A DNA stretch of 64,000 nt from Isoetes taiwanensis (taxonomy: Eukaryota > Streptophyta > Lycopodiopsida > Isoetales > Isoetaceae). The stretch is taken from the NCBI GenBank assembly GCA_021234155.1, contig JAJEKV010000093.1:4007647-4071646 (forward strand), read 5' to 3'. This document shows positions 24,189 to 36,160 of this stretch, piece after piece (the first letter of the stretch is position 1; every line of letters begins with the position of its first letter). The notes below the pieces were generated by a model. The model worked only from the letters and a program-made list of their open reading frames with translations. It ran no database searches and had not been told where the DNA came from. Position numbers and translations under genes: made by a program.

Positions 24189-25508
24189 ATGCAGCTTATG
24201 ACATTGAGGAGGCCACATGGGTCTAGGGCTCGGTCGGTACCACCCACCCCTCGTGTCATGTCTCGTCCAAATTCTCGCCTCAAAGCGTGCAAACATTGCT
24301 CCGGCCTGTCTCCTCATCACTTTCTCGGGGAGCCCTATCCCAGGCTCAACACAGCTCAACCTTACTTTCCTTACCCCCGAACATGCCTTCATCCATTCGG
24401 TCTTACGGCCCATACGCCTCTGCCCTTCACAACCATCATCTCCTACTCTGGTGGGCGGGGATATCCACATGTCTCTTTTGCTCCTCCCAGGGCATTTCCC
24501 TTCCCTACATTTCCCACCACTCTTCCATTTACAACCTTACCGACCTCAAAACCAATGATCGGGCACCTCCGGTACCTCCCACCTCAGCCAACCCCTTCAG
24601 CGGGTCTTTAGGCACCATACCACCTCCAACTCCACCTCCAATATCCTCACTATCATGTTCTGTCGTCCCGGCACTTTTACCCACCGCGAGCGGATCTTGG
24701 TGCGGTTTCTCCAAGGACTTCCTCGACTATCAGGCTCATGGTGAATACTGGCGAAGACTTTGGAGCGACTATCGATCTTATCAATCACTTTCGATCAATG
24801 TTTCCTCAGGTAGGCGTGGCTCTTGGGAGCTCCTTTCATTCCACCGTCATGGTTTCCCGGAGGCTGTTCAACCTCAACCGCCAATCCATGGGTAGCGGTC
24901 AGGATCACAGTGCCATATCTGCCAAATATCAAGGCCACTTGGCGAATGGAGTGCAACTCCACCAATGGCCGCCTCATTGTAAAAGATGCAACATGTGCAA
25001 TCATGCCGCGGAAGAGTGCACTTTCGCACCCATCCTACACCTTTCGCCAACAAGATGGTTTTATCGAGTGCAAACCACACCTCGGCACCAATGCAATATC
25101 GGCGACCACCGCTGCGAGCGCCCAATCAATCAACTCTACAATAGGGAGCAACAAGCGGGGGACCCAACACCGTCCTCCTTTTTGATCCTTGGCTTCGGTG
25201 TTATCAGCATCACGAATGGGGTCATACCACCCGCGGCGTGTCTTCACGGCACAAATCGGACCACATGTTCAATTAGTCTCGCGGTCTTACCAGCTCACGG
25301 ATTGCTAATGGCAAACAAGGCGGCGTCTGTTCTTGGAAGCCACCTCGCGGCGCCCTCGGCAATCAATCGCTATCAACCAGCTCACGCAATCAACCTGGAT
25401 GGATCAACAAGCACGAGGGAAGAAATTTTTCGGGCTCTTAATCCTCGATCCGACCATCAAATTGGGTTGGTTTGGTTTCCACGCCGGACCAGGTGTCACG
25501 TCCCTTAA
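24189..25508 (+). pseudogene. gag-like region of the nested LTR element
   Basis: Overlapping open frames 24189-24611, 24287-24895 and 24738-25508 occupy the gag position. The N-terminal part is Pro/Ser/Thr-rich. The frame 24738-25508 holds a Cys/His cluster (CKRCNMCNHAAEEC) that could be a degenerate nucleocapsid knuckle. No clear capsid motif is visible, and the frame changes show that no single intact gag remains. Assignment rests mainly on position between the 5' LTR and the protease. Confidence 0.55.
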
Positions 25509-26069
25509 CCATTATTCCTAATGGCACGCCACCTTGCCTTTCTTTATGGACACCATACCTCATGAAGAAAAAAAAAAAGGTTCACTTTGCGCGACTTGGA
25601 GAAACTCATCGCATGTCATGCCTAAAGTTAGTCAAAGCATTTTGAACCTCATGCAAAAGGCTGCTGAAGGCCGCGTTGGCTAATGTTCATGCCACTACTC
25701 GAGCTCAACAAAAGACAAAGAAGCCCTCCCGTCTCAACCTCAAGCTCTCGGACATATCAAATATAGGCTAACAGGGTTGACCTACTCAAAAGAAGTTCTT
25801 TGCTTCATTACCACGCTCGGGCCACATTGGATCCGGCGAGATCCTTTTTCTCATGTGCCTCTGGAACTCCAAGAGGAACTAGCCAAAATCAAAATTCCTT
25901 TAAGTTTGGCCACAATTTTGAAACTACATCACTGCTCTCAGGACCGGTTACCACTCCCCATAGCTTTGTTTTGGTTGGGGCATTTGCTACCTCTACTCCC
26001 GCGGTACATACCCATGTTGGGCAATCAACAAGTCAATCATGTTCAAATTGGCCCGGAGGTAAGCGGTCA

Positions 26070-29000
26070 ATCTCATCGCGGATAAACTCCGCAAACAAAT
26101 GGGCATCAAACAACTCTATCATGCCCCATATGACATCAAATTGGCCAATGGCCATATCCACGAGACCTCAAAATCACCCTCTTCTTCACATCAACATTGG
26201 TGATCTCAGATTCCCCTTGAATTTGGTGTTTGGAAGGCTGGAAGATCCGGTGATTATGAAATGTTGGTGTGAGACCTTTTCTCCGCCGGGCCAAAGAGTA
26301 TCCATTCTTGGGCCCGCGGATCGATTAGTCATTACGGATGGTCACCTCAATGCCACCATGGACTTGGAAGCGAGGCAAAATCATTTCCGTCGACAATCTT
26401 GAACCCTCTCTCTCCAGAACCACAGGTCACGGGGCCCCGAATATCTATCAAGTTCGGGCTCCACCTATGGAGTCGCCTCTGTCATCCTACCCGAATATCT
26501 TTGATCCTTGGGGAGAAATGACTCTTGATCCGGGGACCCGGTGTGGCTGCTGCTTTGACCCTTACGGCTCCTTGCAATCGAATCCAGCGTGTTGATCACT
26601 TTTAGGATCTTTGAACCTCCTACTCCACAGCCAGATGTACCGGCTTTGTCATGAAGCAACCTGCAGCGATGGCCTTCGGCAACCTCTCTTTTTCACCATT
26701 GAGAGTGCCGCGCATCTGTTATGCTTCAACCTCTGCTCATATTGTCCGGGACCACGGAAGTTATTCCCCATATTGGACTCCCCGAGTTGAGGGTGTGGGC
26801 GTAGGCAACAATGGCTTTTGTCCGAATTGCTGCAAATCTTGGACACCCTATCGTATGAGGGTAGTCCGCGGCTCTTCAAAAAAGTTCAAACACATTTTTA
26901 AGCTTTTGGAACTCACGAGGATCTTGGGATCAACAAAACCTTGGGGAACTCACCATTCCTACCAAGTCGATGCGCGTCGATATAGCAGCGGCGATGTCGG
27001 CTCAACCCCAATTCACGGTGATGCGGCGTCAAAGGCGGATTGACAAACTCCCTTCTTTGCGGGTTTGATCTATGAGGTCAAACATTACGAATAAGGTGAG
27101 CCCCATCGTCATTGCACTCAAACACAATGGTAAGATCGGCGTTTGCGTGGACTCACAAAACTCAATCGAGGACCCGCGGGCGTGATCATTTTTCCACTTC
27201 CTTCACGGACCCGGGTTACGGAAGAGGTTCTTTGGACATGAGATGTACTCCTTCATGGATGGTTTTTACGGCTACAATCGGATATCAAAGAATCGATCAA
27301 CTCAAGACTACTTTCACAACCGGGTAGAGTACTTTTTGCCTACAAGGTGGTTCCTTTTGGATTATCAAACTCTCCATCCACGTTTCCAGCGTATCATACT
27401 CTCGGTTTTTCATGATTTTATGAAGGAAAATCCCTTCTTACAAATTTTTCAAGATGACTTCTACGCCTCTGGTTCCATGGCTGACCATTTGGATAAATTG
27501 GAACTTCGTCTTTTCGAAATGTGATGAGTCCGGCATTAGTCTCAATCCAAAATGCACCTTTTGTGTCACTTGGTGTTACGTTGGGACATGTGGTCGATAG
27601 CGGTATCACCACGGATCACGCCAAAATCATTTGTGTGCTCAAGGCTCAAGCACCAACCAATATCAAGGAAACCGCGCTCTTTCTTGGGTAAGAGTCAATT
27701 ATTACTCCACCTTCATTCGGCCTCGCGGCCATTGCAGATCCATTCATAAACTCACGGGTGATGAATCCACACAGGCTTGGAATTCCCGGTCGGATCTTTG
27801 CTTTCCAACGATTGAAGCTCTTTGCTTACTCGGGCCGGTTACGGTTCCTCCTCAATGGGACAAGCCCTTTCATGTTCATGTCGATGTCACCGGCATTTGC
27901 CATTGGGCTGTTCTTTCTCAAGAATATGATGCGCTGCGACAAACCAAGCCCGTCGCCCGGTAGGAAACTCAATTATTTGGCGCCAACTACTCTGCCCGCA
28001 GGCGAAGCCTTGGGTTTTAATTTTACTACGTCCAACGCTTCCGTCACTATCTTTTGGGCGGTCGAGATCAAATTCTTTATTGACCACCGAGGCACTTCTT
28101 TATTTGATCAACAAATCCAGCCCGCGGGCGCATTGCTTTCGTTGGGTCCTCCTTGCAAGAATTTGCACCTTTTGAAATTGTTCACAAAGGCGGCAAATCT
28201 CATGTTGTCGGATTATCTTTCACGCATCCACCGCCGGTGACCCCTCCCTTGGAGTCTCGGGGCGCCTTTCACGGCGCTCAACTCTTTACGGTCCGCGGCA
28301 ACACCTCATTGGTTTCATGACTTTTGTGATTATCTCCTCCGCGAGCTCTTCCCACGGGGGCGCCCGCTCTCTCGATAGCGACAATCCGGAAGTCGACATC
28401 AATTTCTCGCGCCCAGTCAAGTGACTACACCATGGTTGCGGGCCATCTTTACAAAAGGGTAAGGATACCATCCTTGGCCATTTGTGTTCTCCCTCATGAG
28501 GTCCCGGATATTGTTGAGAAGCCCATGAAGGGGCTGGTGGTGGTCATTTTCATGGTGACACCCACGGCGCATAAAATCCTTCTTCTTCGGTTATTTTTGG
28601 CCCAGCTCTTCAAAGGCCGCTCACGCCCATGCCCGCCGCGTGTGATGCTTGCCCGTGTGGGGGCGGCCCACGTGGCAGCTCTTCCCTTGGCGCGGTCCCC
28701 CCATGCATACTTCCCTTCACCAAATGGGGAATGGATTTTGTGGGACCCATCGATCCTCTGCTGCGGCACACGTGCAGCTACATTCTGGTTCTCAGCGACT
28801 CGCTGCCAAATGGGCTCTTCCTCTTCCGACAACAACTGCGGCAAAGCGGTAAAGGTCATCTATCAACAAATCATCCGCGCGATTGGCTGCCCCCCTGCGC
28901 TGGTCGGTGATCGTGGTGTCCATTTTATCAATCATACCATCAAGGAGGCGGGATTATCTCACGATACATCATCACAAGAGCACACCTTACTATCCTCAAG

Positions 29001-29590
29001 GGAATGGTTTGGCGAGAAAGCACCAACAAAACTCACGGTCACAATTCTCAAGAAAATTTTGTGGCCTTCACCATTTGATGGCAAACCAAGCTTCCCTCTT
29101 TGTTCTTTGGGCTTACAATACTTGTTTCAAAATAGCTCTGGTCACACTCCTTTCAAATTGGTTTATGGTCAAAGCTCTCATGCCTTTTGAGTACATTCTC
29201 CCAACTCTCCGTTTTCAATATCTTTGCCCATAATCCGCTTTCTTGCACTCAAAGAAAGGGTTTATCAATTGGAGCAGTTGGATGAACTTAGGCGGGATGC
29301 TTATATTAGGTGTTCTTCATGGACCAGCGGTTGCAAAAATCTTTACATGACAAGCGTTTGAAGACAAAACATTCAAGGAAGGAGATTTGGTTCTTCTTTA
29401 TGATTCTCGGTACAAAAATTTTCCGGGTAAGATTAAGTTTGATGGCTTGGCCCTTATCAAATTGTTCAAGTAGTTCAACCCGGTGTTTTCCGGTGCTGAG
29501 TTAGATGGAACTCCATTACCTACCGGTTAATGGCTTTAAGCCTCAAAACATTTCATACCCGCGAGAGTGAACATCAACCAACCAAAATTT
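26070..29590 (+). pseudogene. pol region of the nested LTR element
   Basis: Order read across frameshifts. Protease at about 26090-26345 (YDIKLANGHIHE, then INIGDLRFPLNLVFG). Reverse transcriptase at about 27100-27690 (MDGFYGYNRISK; catalytic box in the degenerate form FQDDFYASG; LNPKCTF-like and GHVVDSGI in shifted frames). RNase H near 27790-28230. Integrase at about 28690-29230 (KWGMDFVGPID, YYPQGNGLARKHQQN, PFKLVYGQSSHAF). Integrase C-terminus to about 29590 (LYDSRYKNFPGKIKFDGLGP in a shifted frame). Domain order protease-RT-RH-IN is diagnostic of Ty3/gypsy. Multiple stops and frameshifts make it non-functional as read. Confidence 0.8.
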
Positions 29591-32500
29591 CGGGCAGAAC
29601 AAAACACAGCGGATAGTGACTAAACCCGGTGGCATATTTATATTATAGGTGGCATTTTTTACAAAATGTGGGGCGCGACCCACCCACTATTTCATATAAG
29701 CCTTTGCCCTATATACAAAAAGCGGGGCTCGAGCCCTATCTACTAAGTCCTAAGAAGAAAAACCCTCTACTCGGGGTTGGGAGAGAGGTGATCGCAGGAT
29801 GTGGTACGGTTGTGCTTTCGGGGTCCAGTAGCGGTCGCGGGAATCACCTCCATCCGTTGGTGTGGGGATCGGCATGCTTTCGACCATGCCGCACACCACC
29901 CAGATCCATAACAATGCCACGATTGTGGCACAGCCGAAGTCCGGACAATCCATTTTGCATGTAATCCACTCCGAGGCGGTTGGAAGGCATAGTGCATTTG
30001 TCATGCAAACCGGCGAAGCCGGACATCTTGGCCCATCGGGGTGTCTCCGCTTCAATCTCACGCTTCTCTTATATAGCCAGCAGAGGAACTCCCACATTCG
30101 GCGTGGACCAATCACAAAATTAAATAGCGTGGTTTGCAATGCAAGGCCGTTACTAAATGGGGAATCTTTTCTCCGTAGCATATCTAGCCATGGTACCTTG
30201 ACACCTTAGTTTTAATGATATCCCACCTTGAGTTGCCGGCATTAAATGCCATTCCTTCTTTTTCATACCGTCGCATTAATGTGTCCTTTGGCACACTGTC
30301 ACATCAGATCATTCTCTCCGCCTCATCTCTGGTTCATTGTTTCTCCCTTTGTTGTTAGGGGGACTTAGCCAAATTTTTTGCCTCTCAATCCCCTCCCCTT
30401 GGCATCTTTTAGACACACGGCACCATCAGCGGTTACTGGTTTAAGCCCCTCATGATACCCTTAGCCTCCATTTCGGCCCTAAACCTTTTAGTCTCTCTCT
30501 GGCCTTAGTCCTTAGGTCCTCCAGTTCTCGCTCTCGCCTTTGCATCATAGTTCTTTTACGAGCTCTTTGCCATGGCTGCCCCAAAATTTCCTACACTTCA
30601 AACTTACGCTCCCGGGGGAAACTCTCTTTTATAGTCAATATCCTTCTTCACGCCCACTTTCCGTGAAGCCCTTGTTGGCGAAATCGTGTGAAGTCGCGGA
30701 AGCGCCCGGAAGCTTTTCAATTTTCACAAATGGAACCCTACTCCAAATCGGACCGGTTGAACCGGTTCATCGCTCACATCGTCAAGCGGCCCAGAATGGA
30801 TACACTACACGGTGGTCGATGGCACCACCATTTCAGCGACCCGGCACCTAATTTACGAGGTATTCCATATCCCTTTGCAAACCCCTTGTTTATCTTGGTG
30901 CGCCCATACGGGATCTAGATGTCAGCGAGTTTGGTGCTCACGCTTATCATGCAAGCGTGCATGCAGCGACAAATATTGACAAGCCCCATGAAACCTTTTG
31001 TTAAGTTTTACGTGGCAAGTTCATGGGTATTCTATCAAGAACACCCATATCAATAAACCTTTCTATAATATAGTGGTCCTTTGCTACTCGCTCCAACCAC
31101 CACATTGATTGGCCCCAATTGTTGTTCTCTTGGTCTTCTCGAAGTTGGCCGTCTTGGGCTGCCACTTCCATCTCACGAAGTTTCCGGTGGGAGGCCATCT
31201 TCAAGCCATCATTAAGTCATTACTTTCCTCCCTCCCCTCCTCATTCTCATGCTTCCACTCCAGCGAGTCCTTTCATTCCCTTCCTCAAAATCAACCCGGT
31301 TGGCACTTCCATTCTTCTTACGGTCATGTCCGGCCTAACACCACGCATATCCTTTGTCTCCTCTTCCTCTCTGAAGCGAGGCCCTCCACTTCTCATCATA
31401 TCTCCCAAACATCACAAACCGCGGCAGCGTGAGGCCCCCTCCTGCACCCTCGCCGACTTTTGTATCAATATCGGCCGGGATGCTCAGGCTGCTTTATCTC
31501 AAGGATTCTGAGAATCCCGAAAGCTCTCATGCATGGGGTTCAAAAGCCCCTGGAGGCCTCCCGTAGCGATTCGCAGTGACCTTCAAACGCTACCCGCGCA
31601 AGTGAACTCACGGAGACCCGGCTTCCAAGACAAAGCACAAAGTCTTTTTACGGGCATTAGTGAAGATCTCAAGGCTGCCCAAATCCCGTTACTTTCGGTT
31701 TGCCCGTCCGGCCAATTCGCGGACCACCATTCAAAATTATTGGAGCGGTCAAGGCCACGAGGACTCTTTTTGGTTGCCAAAAGATAAAGATATTGCCAAA
31801 CTCAACCACGGCTGTATCTGAGACCTCTCGAATTACAACATTCAAACACAAGACCTTACATTTCGTTGGCTCAAATTGCCTCTTTGACCTCTCGGCTCAC
31901 ATCTCTCGAAGCGCGACTACGAGGAGGTTGAAGCGAAAATTCTTGATGGCCCATTTGAGTTAGTGCTTCGACTCAATGCTCCACGGGCAATCCTCCTCAC
32001 ATGTCACAACTTCTCGGCGCGAATTAAAGTGACCAATCCATATTCGTTAGAAAGGACAATAGGATCGTGACCTCGAACAGCAGCTACATCAAGCTATTAT
32101 TCTGGCGTGGGCTCGGACCAAACTTGGCCGGCTATGTTACCATAGCTAGCAACACACTTTTGTGACTTCCACTGTTCCTTCCGGTTATGCGGATTATGTG
32201 ATTGCCCGTCGCCACCTCTTTCTTACGGTGGCATGGGGGGGCTGATGGTCGATTGATGTTCCCCTGCGCACTGCAGATTTTCTTCGGATCTGGCCAGACC
32301 TCTCTGTTGAAGACAAAGGTTTATTCTGCGCCCTTTTAGTCTTTGATCTCATTCACTGTGACGATCCGGATATGATCACCTTCATAGTTGTTCACCAATG
32401 GCGTACATTGTTCATGATTTCTATCTGGCTGATACACAGGACAAATTCCGAGATGGGCCACATCAGAACTTTCAGGGTGATCCCACACTTCAATGGTTGC

Positions 32501-33525
32501 TTTTGGATAACAATCCCTATCTGGCTAATCATGATCAGACACACGCTCTTCATCAAAGTACATGCCCCTCGAGCTTGCTCATCATTTGCCTCTACGCAAG
32601 TCGAAGCGGCCTGTGAATAAGGAAGTATCTGGGACATCCCGAGATCTTCCCTTTGCACAAGTTTATATCGCGACACTGGCGGGATACAATCAATGCGAGC
32701 TCTCTCTGGATAGCAAAAGCAGTCCCCCACGGGTTGGGATAGCCCTCTGTAAATTCTCAGCTCCACCTTCATTTTGGGACCATTGGTGCAAAGCTCTAGA
32801 TCCGGCTCTTGTGCGAGAATTGGGAGGCGGGCTCGGCGGCCCGACGGCATGATCCCCTCTCCCTATGCTTCCACAGGTGTTCCTCCATGCCCCGGGTTCT
32901 TGACCTCGATTGGCGTCTCCCCTTTGGACCAAGGTCATGGATGGTCATCTTTGGATGGACTCCACCTCGGATCTCGAGCCGGATCTCGGGGTGGGATCCC
33001 GTTTGTTCGCCGCTCCAATTGGGAGGATGGTGCCACCCTTGATAACACTACCAATTGGATCTATATTCCCAATGGCGTGGTTGGCAGCGCCCTGCTGATG
33101 CCCCCATGGTCTTGACACCTTCTTGCGGAAATCACGACCACCTCACCCGATCCTTGATGCACCATCAAGCGGTTTTACGTGCTGCTCTCAAATGCATCTG
33201 GTCAGCTCTTTAAATGCGGCGTCCATCTTTCAGCATGTCGAATGCGGTCGGTGCCTTGGTCTCGGACACCTGCCTACTCATGGAGTGCCGGTTTGTTTCT
33301 TGAAGCCCATCGCGCCCTTGAAGGCATGAGTGCGCTCTCATTTTCTCATTGGCCGATCACGCCCTTGGGCTCAACACTCTCTTGCTCTTCAAATGCGCGC
33401 CCGGGATCTCATTAGCACCATAATGGTGCGGTCCTCACTCGTGAGGATCACTTTCAAGGCCCGATGGCTTCTGCGCCCTCGAAAACACTTCCTCCTTTTC
33501 TTCACTCGAGGTATTATTACCGTTT
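29591..33525 (+). other. Post-pol region of nested LTR element, 3.9 kb
   Basis: Lies between the end of pol and the polypurine tract. It is G+C-rich with many medium ORFs on both strands (for example 30540-30851, 31119-31511 and 32774-33115, plus strand), none recognised. Athila- and Tat-type elements often carry an additional ORF here, so a decayed extra ORF is a reasonable inference, but no membrane or other domain could be supported. Confidence 0.5.
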
Positions 33526-33534
33526 GGTGGGGAG

Positions 33535-34132
33535 TGTTAGTCACATGCCTCTGATACGGGGACTATTCATACATCTGACGGACGAGGTCAAGCTCAAGGA
33601 TCCTGAGGCGAGCGCCGCGATGTCCAAGGCCAAGGCCCGAAGACCAAAGCGGCCGAGACCCACCTTGATCAAAGCACGCGATGCGCGCTGCCAAGAAAAA
33701 GCGCCCATGCAAGTGATGACCGATCGCCATGGCCAGCGTCGGGCGCATGATTCTAGGCACTTCAGAGGCACCGCCAAGATTCCTCAAAATCGGGCCTCCT
33801 TCCGGGAGCTAAACGCCGAGATCGATCCCAGAGTGTCTATATTGGGCCAAAGGCCATTGTACTATATATATGAGTAGAGCTAGCACATGATTTTTTAGAT
33901 GAGTTTTGAGTCTTGTCTCCTTTTCGCCTTCTCTCGATTCATGAGAGCTCATGTATGTTCATCATTGATATCAAGGAAGCTTATCATTTTCCTCTCATTG
34001 TTCTCTTTTGTTCTGTTTTCTTCTTCTTGTTCTCTTCTTGCAAACCCACGTGACATAGTCCCCCTGTTCTCTGTTAGATCCAAGGGTCCTCACAAAGGTC
34101 GTCTTGCGAGTTCCCGAACCCGACCCCAAACA
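33535..34132 (+). repeat. 3' LTR of the 23.4-34.1 kb element
   Basis: 598 bp, begins TGTTAGTCAC after the polypurine tract and ends CCCCAAACA. It pairs with 23449-24038 and contains the TATATATA box at 33863-33870. Confidence 0.93.
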
Positions 34133-34172
34133 TATTGGCAAGAACATGTTGCCTTAGCTTTGTTCGATTAAG
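34133..34172 (+). mobile_element. Outer gypsy element, pol end (right part) and TSD copy
   Basis: Begins with the second TATTG (34133-34137). Removing the nested element and one TSD copy gives a continuous open frame across the junction to a stop at 34170-34172, in the frame that carries the conserved pol-end motif left of the insertion. The older element therefore was cut within its last pol codons. Confidence 0.75.
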
Positions 34173-34944
34173 AAGCACTTAGAATTTGTAGGTAGGTTTA
34201 CTTTGATTTATTTGAATATTGTATCAAAAAGGTAAAAGGAAAAAATAAGAAGAAAAAGAAGAAAAAGAGGAATAAAGAAAAAGACAAAAAACAATGTAGT
34301 AGTTTGGTGTTAAGTTTTTGGTTTTCACATTTTAAGCTTTGAACCTGATTAATCTTTTTTTTTAGTTCATCCCGGTGTTGCAAAAGCAAAAGTATGTGCG
34401 TGTTCGATCGAGTTGAGATTCAAATCAAGTGCTAACATTGTCACGACTATGGATTCCATGCAGAAGCATCCGGATTTTACAATCATCCATCTCATCTTTC
34501 ATTCATTACACTACACTACACACCATCACCCATAGTTGCCCATTCCCTCCACAACAACAACTTATTTGAGCTAACAGATTTTATTTCCACGTGCAGGTGC
34601 ATCCTAATACATGCATTCCACACTCATCCGCTCATGAGTTGTCCTAACTCCACATAAGACAATCCACATTTCCACAAAATCCACAAAAATGCTATCATAT
34701 ATGTCCATCCAGTTTCACATTTTGCTAATGAGTCCATGTGTCATGCGGGTTCATCTGAAAACCACCTCCATGTTCATATTCATGCCATACTGAACACTGT
34801 CACTACCATTTTTTTTTTCCTTCAAATCCATTGCAGGTTCATTGAATTGCCAAACACATCTTCACATTGGCAATGAGCTGGAGTCCTATTATGATTATCA
34901 AGCGGCGGAAAAGGGCACGGGAGACCAGCCTATTCTTTTAGTTT
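34173..34944. other. Probable 3' region of outer gypsy element
   Basis: No coding potential recognised. It contains an AAG/GAA-rich purine stretch at about 34231-34300 that may be part of the element's 3' non-coding region. Confidence 0.35.
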
Positions 34945-36160
34945 ATATAATGCTTTGCCATGCTATGGCAGCATGGAAAAGCAAGGCATGTTTCTGACAC
35001 TAATTCTTACACTTTGATCTGAATTTAGAGGCACAAGAAGAATTCATACTTGCACACTTTGAAGACTTGAAGAGCAAGGTGAAGGGCATTTGACTAAGGT
35101 CACACAAGCAAGGCAAAAAGGAGAATGAAGCAAAGTTAGAAGGATTGAAGACCCCTTGAAGATTTCTTGGTATGTGATGGTATCATTTGAGTTCTTGGCA
35201 TGACTGCACCCTTTGATTCCCATCCTATATCCTCCTTATCCTTAACCATGCTTAAATGCTCATGAGATCACTAGTTCCACACCTACACCTTATCTCCAAG
35301 TCAAATTTGGCCTTGAAGATTTTTTTTAGTCAAAACTACCCCTTCATATGTCATTCATATTCCACACACTCACCATATCATCTCCATATCATTCAAAGCA
35401 CAAGACTTCACTTGACTTGGTCATACATGTGGTCAAAGATCAACCTCCTCTTCCTATGAGTCAAAAAAGGAGAGAGAATGCAAAATTCCTAAGGGAAATA
35501 CTCAAAATCAAGATTTGCCTAGAAAATGCAAAATTATGCATTTCACACGCCAAAATTGACCCATGACAACACCTTTGGGAGGCCAAGTCACCATACATGT
35601 CAGGTCATATCATGCACGTGTCACTACATTGAGATTTCAATTTTTCACAAAAATCCTTCAAATCACATGTTTGAACCCATGAAAGTGACACATCCCATGC
35701 CACATCATCATCAACACCTCCACATCATCACCCACATGTCATACACATCATGTCCACCTCACTCAAAGTTTTGACTAGAAAAATATTTTAAGACCAAGTG
35801 TTTGACCGTCCACCACCCTTTGTTTGCCATGTCACCCTTGCTTTGCCAAGTCATCATGCTCACATGCCACATCATCCTTCTTACATGCCATTTTAAAGCC
35901 AAAATTTGAAAGTGCCCATTTGCCAAAACATTCTAGCATCTTCTAGAGCATATTAAAAGATTCCCCTTGGAAAAAGAAAATTAAAAAACTCATTCTTTTT
36001 TCCCTAAATTCAGTTCCTTGGGAATCGTGCCTTAGGCCATGTGGCAAACAATTTTCATATCTACCCCTACCCCCAAAGCTATTTTTTTTTGTCCCAAAGC
36101 GAATCTCCCCATGCCACGTGGAACATCCCGGGGCATGTGGGGATGGAAGGTCACCGAGGC
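34945..36160 (+). repeat. 1.2-kb repeat, copy B (inverted relative to copy A)
   Basis: Reverse-complement partner of 14,690-15,925 and collinear with it throughout, with scattered substitutions and small indels. It includes the short ORF 35348-35566, whose translation matches the minus-strand ORF 15504-15295. Unlike copy A it is not followed by a recognisable gag, so it may be a solo LTR or truncated copy. Confidence 0.75.

Larger units (their letters stand above)
23449..34132 (+). mobile_element. Complete Ty3/gypsy LTR retrotransposon, nested
   Basis: A 10,684-bp element bounded by LTRs beginning TGTT and ending AAACA and flanked by a perfect TATTG duplication. Internal order: gag-like ORFs, protease, RT, RNase H, integrase, then about 3.9 kb of post-pol sequence, a polypurine tract (33526-33534, GGTGGGGAG) and the 3' LTR. 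Its base composition is visibly more G+C- and CpG-rich than the AT-rich flanks, so it looks younger than its surroundings. Even so, the coding parts are full of frameshifts and the two LTRs differ by many small indels. No standard initiator-Met primer-binding site (TGGTATCAGAGC) follows the 5' LTR. The lineage is probably Tat/Athila-like: no chromodomain and a long extra region after pol. Confidence 0.93.

Noticed and set aside
29750-30209. Overlapping ORFs on both strands (143 and 115 codons)
   Set aside because: They overlap each other in G+C-rich retroelement sequence where long chance ORFs are expected; no motif seen.
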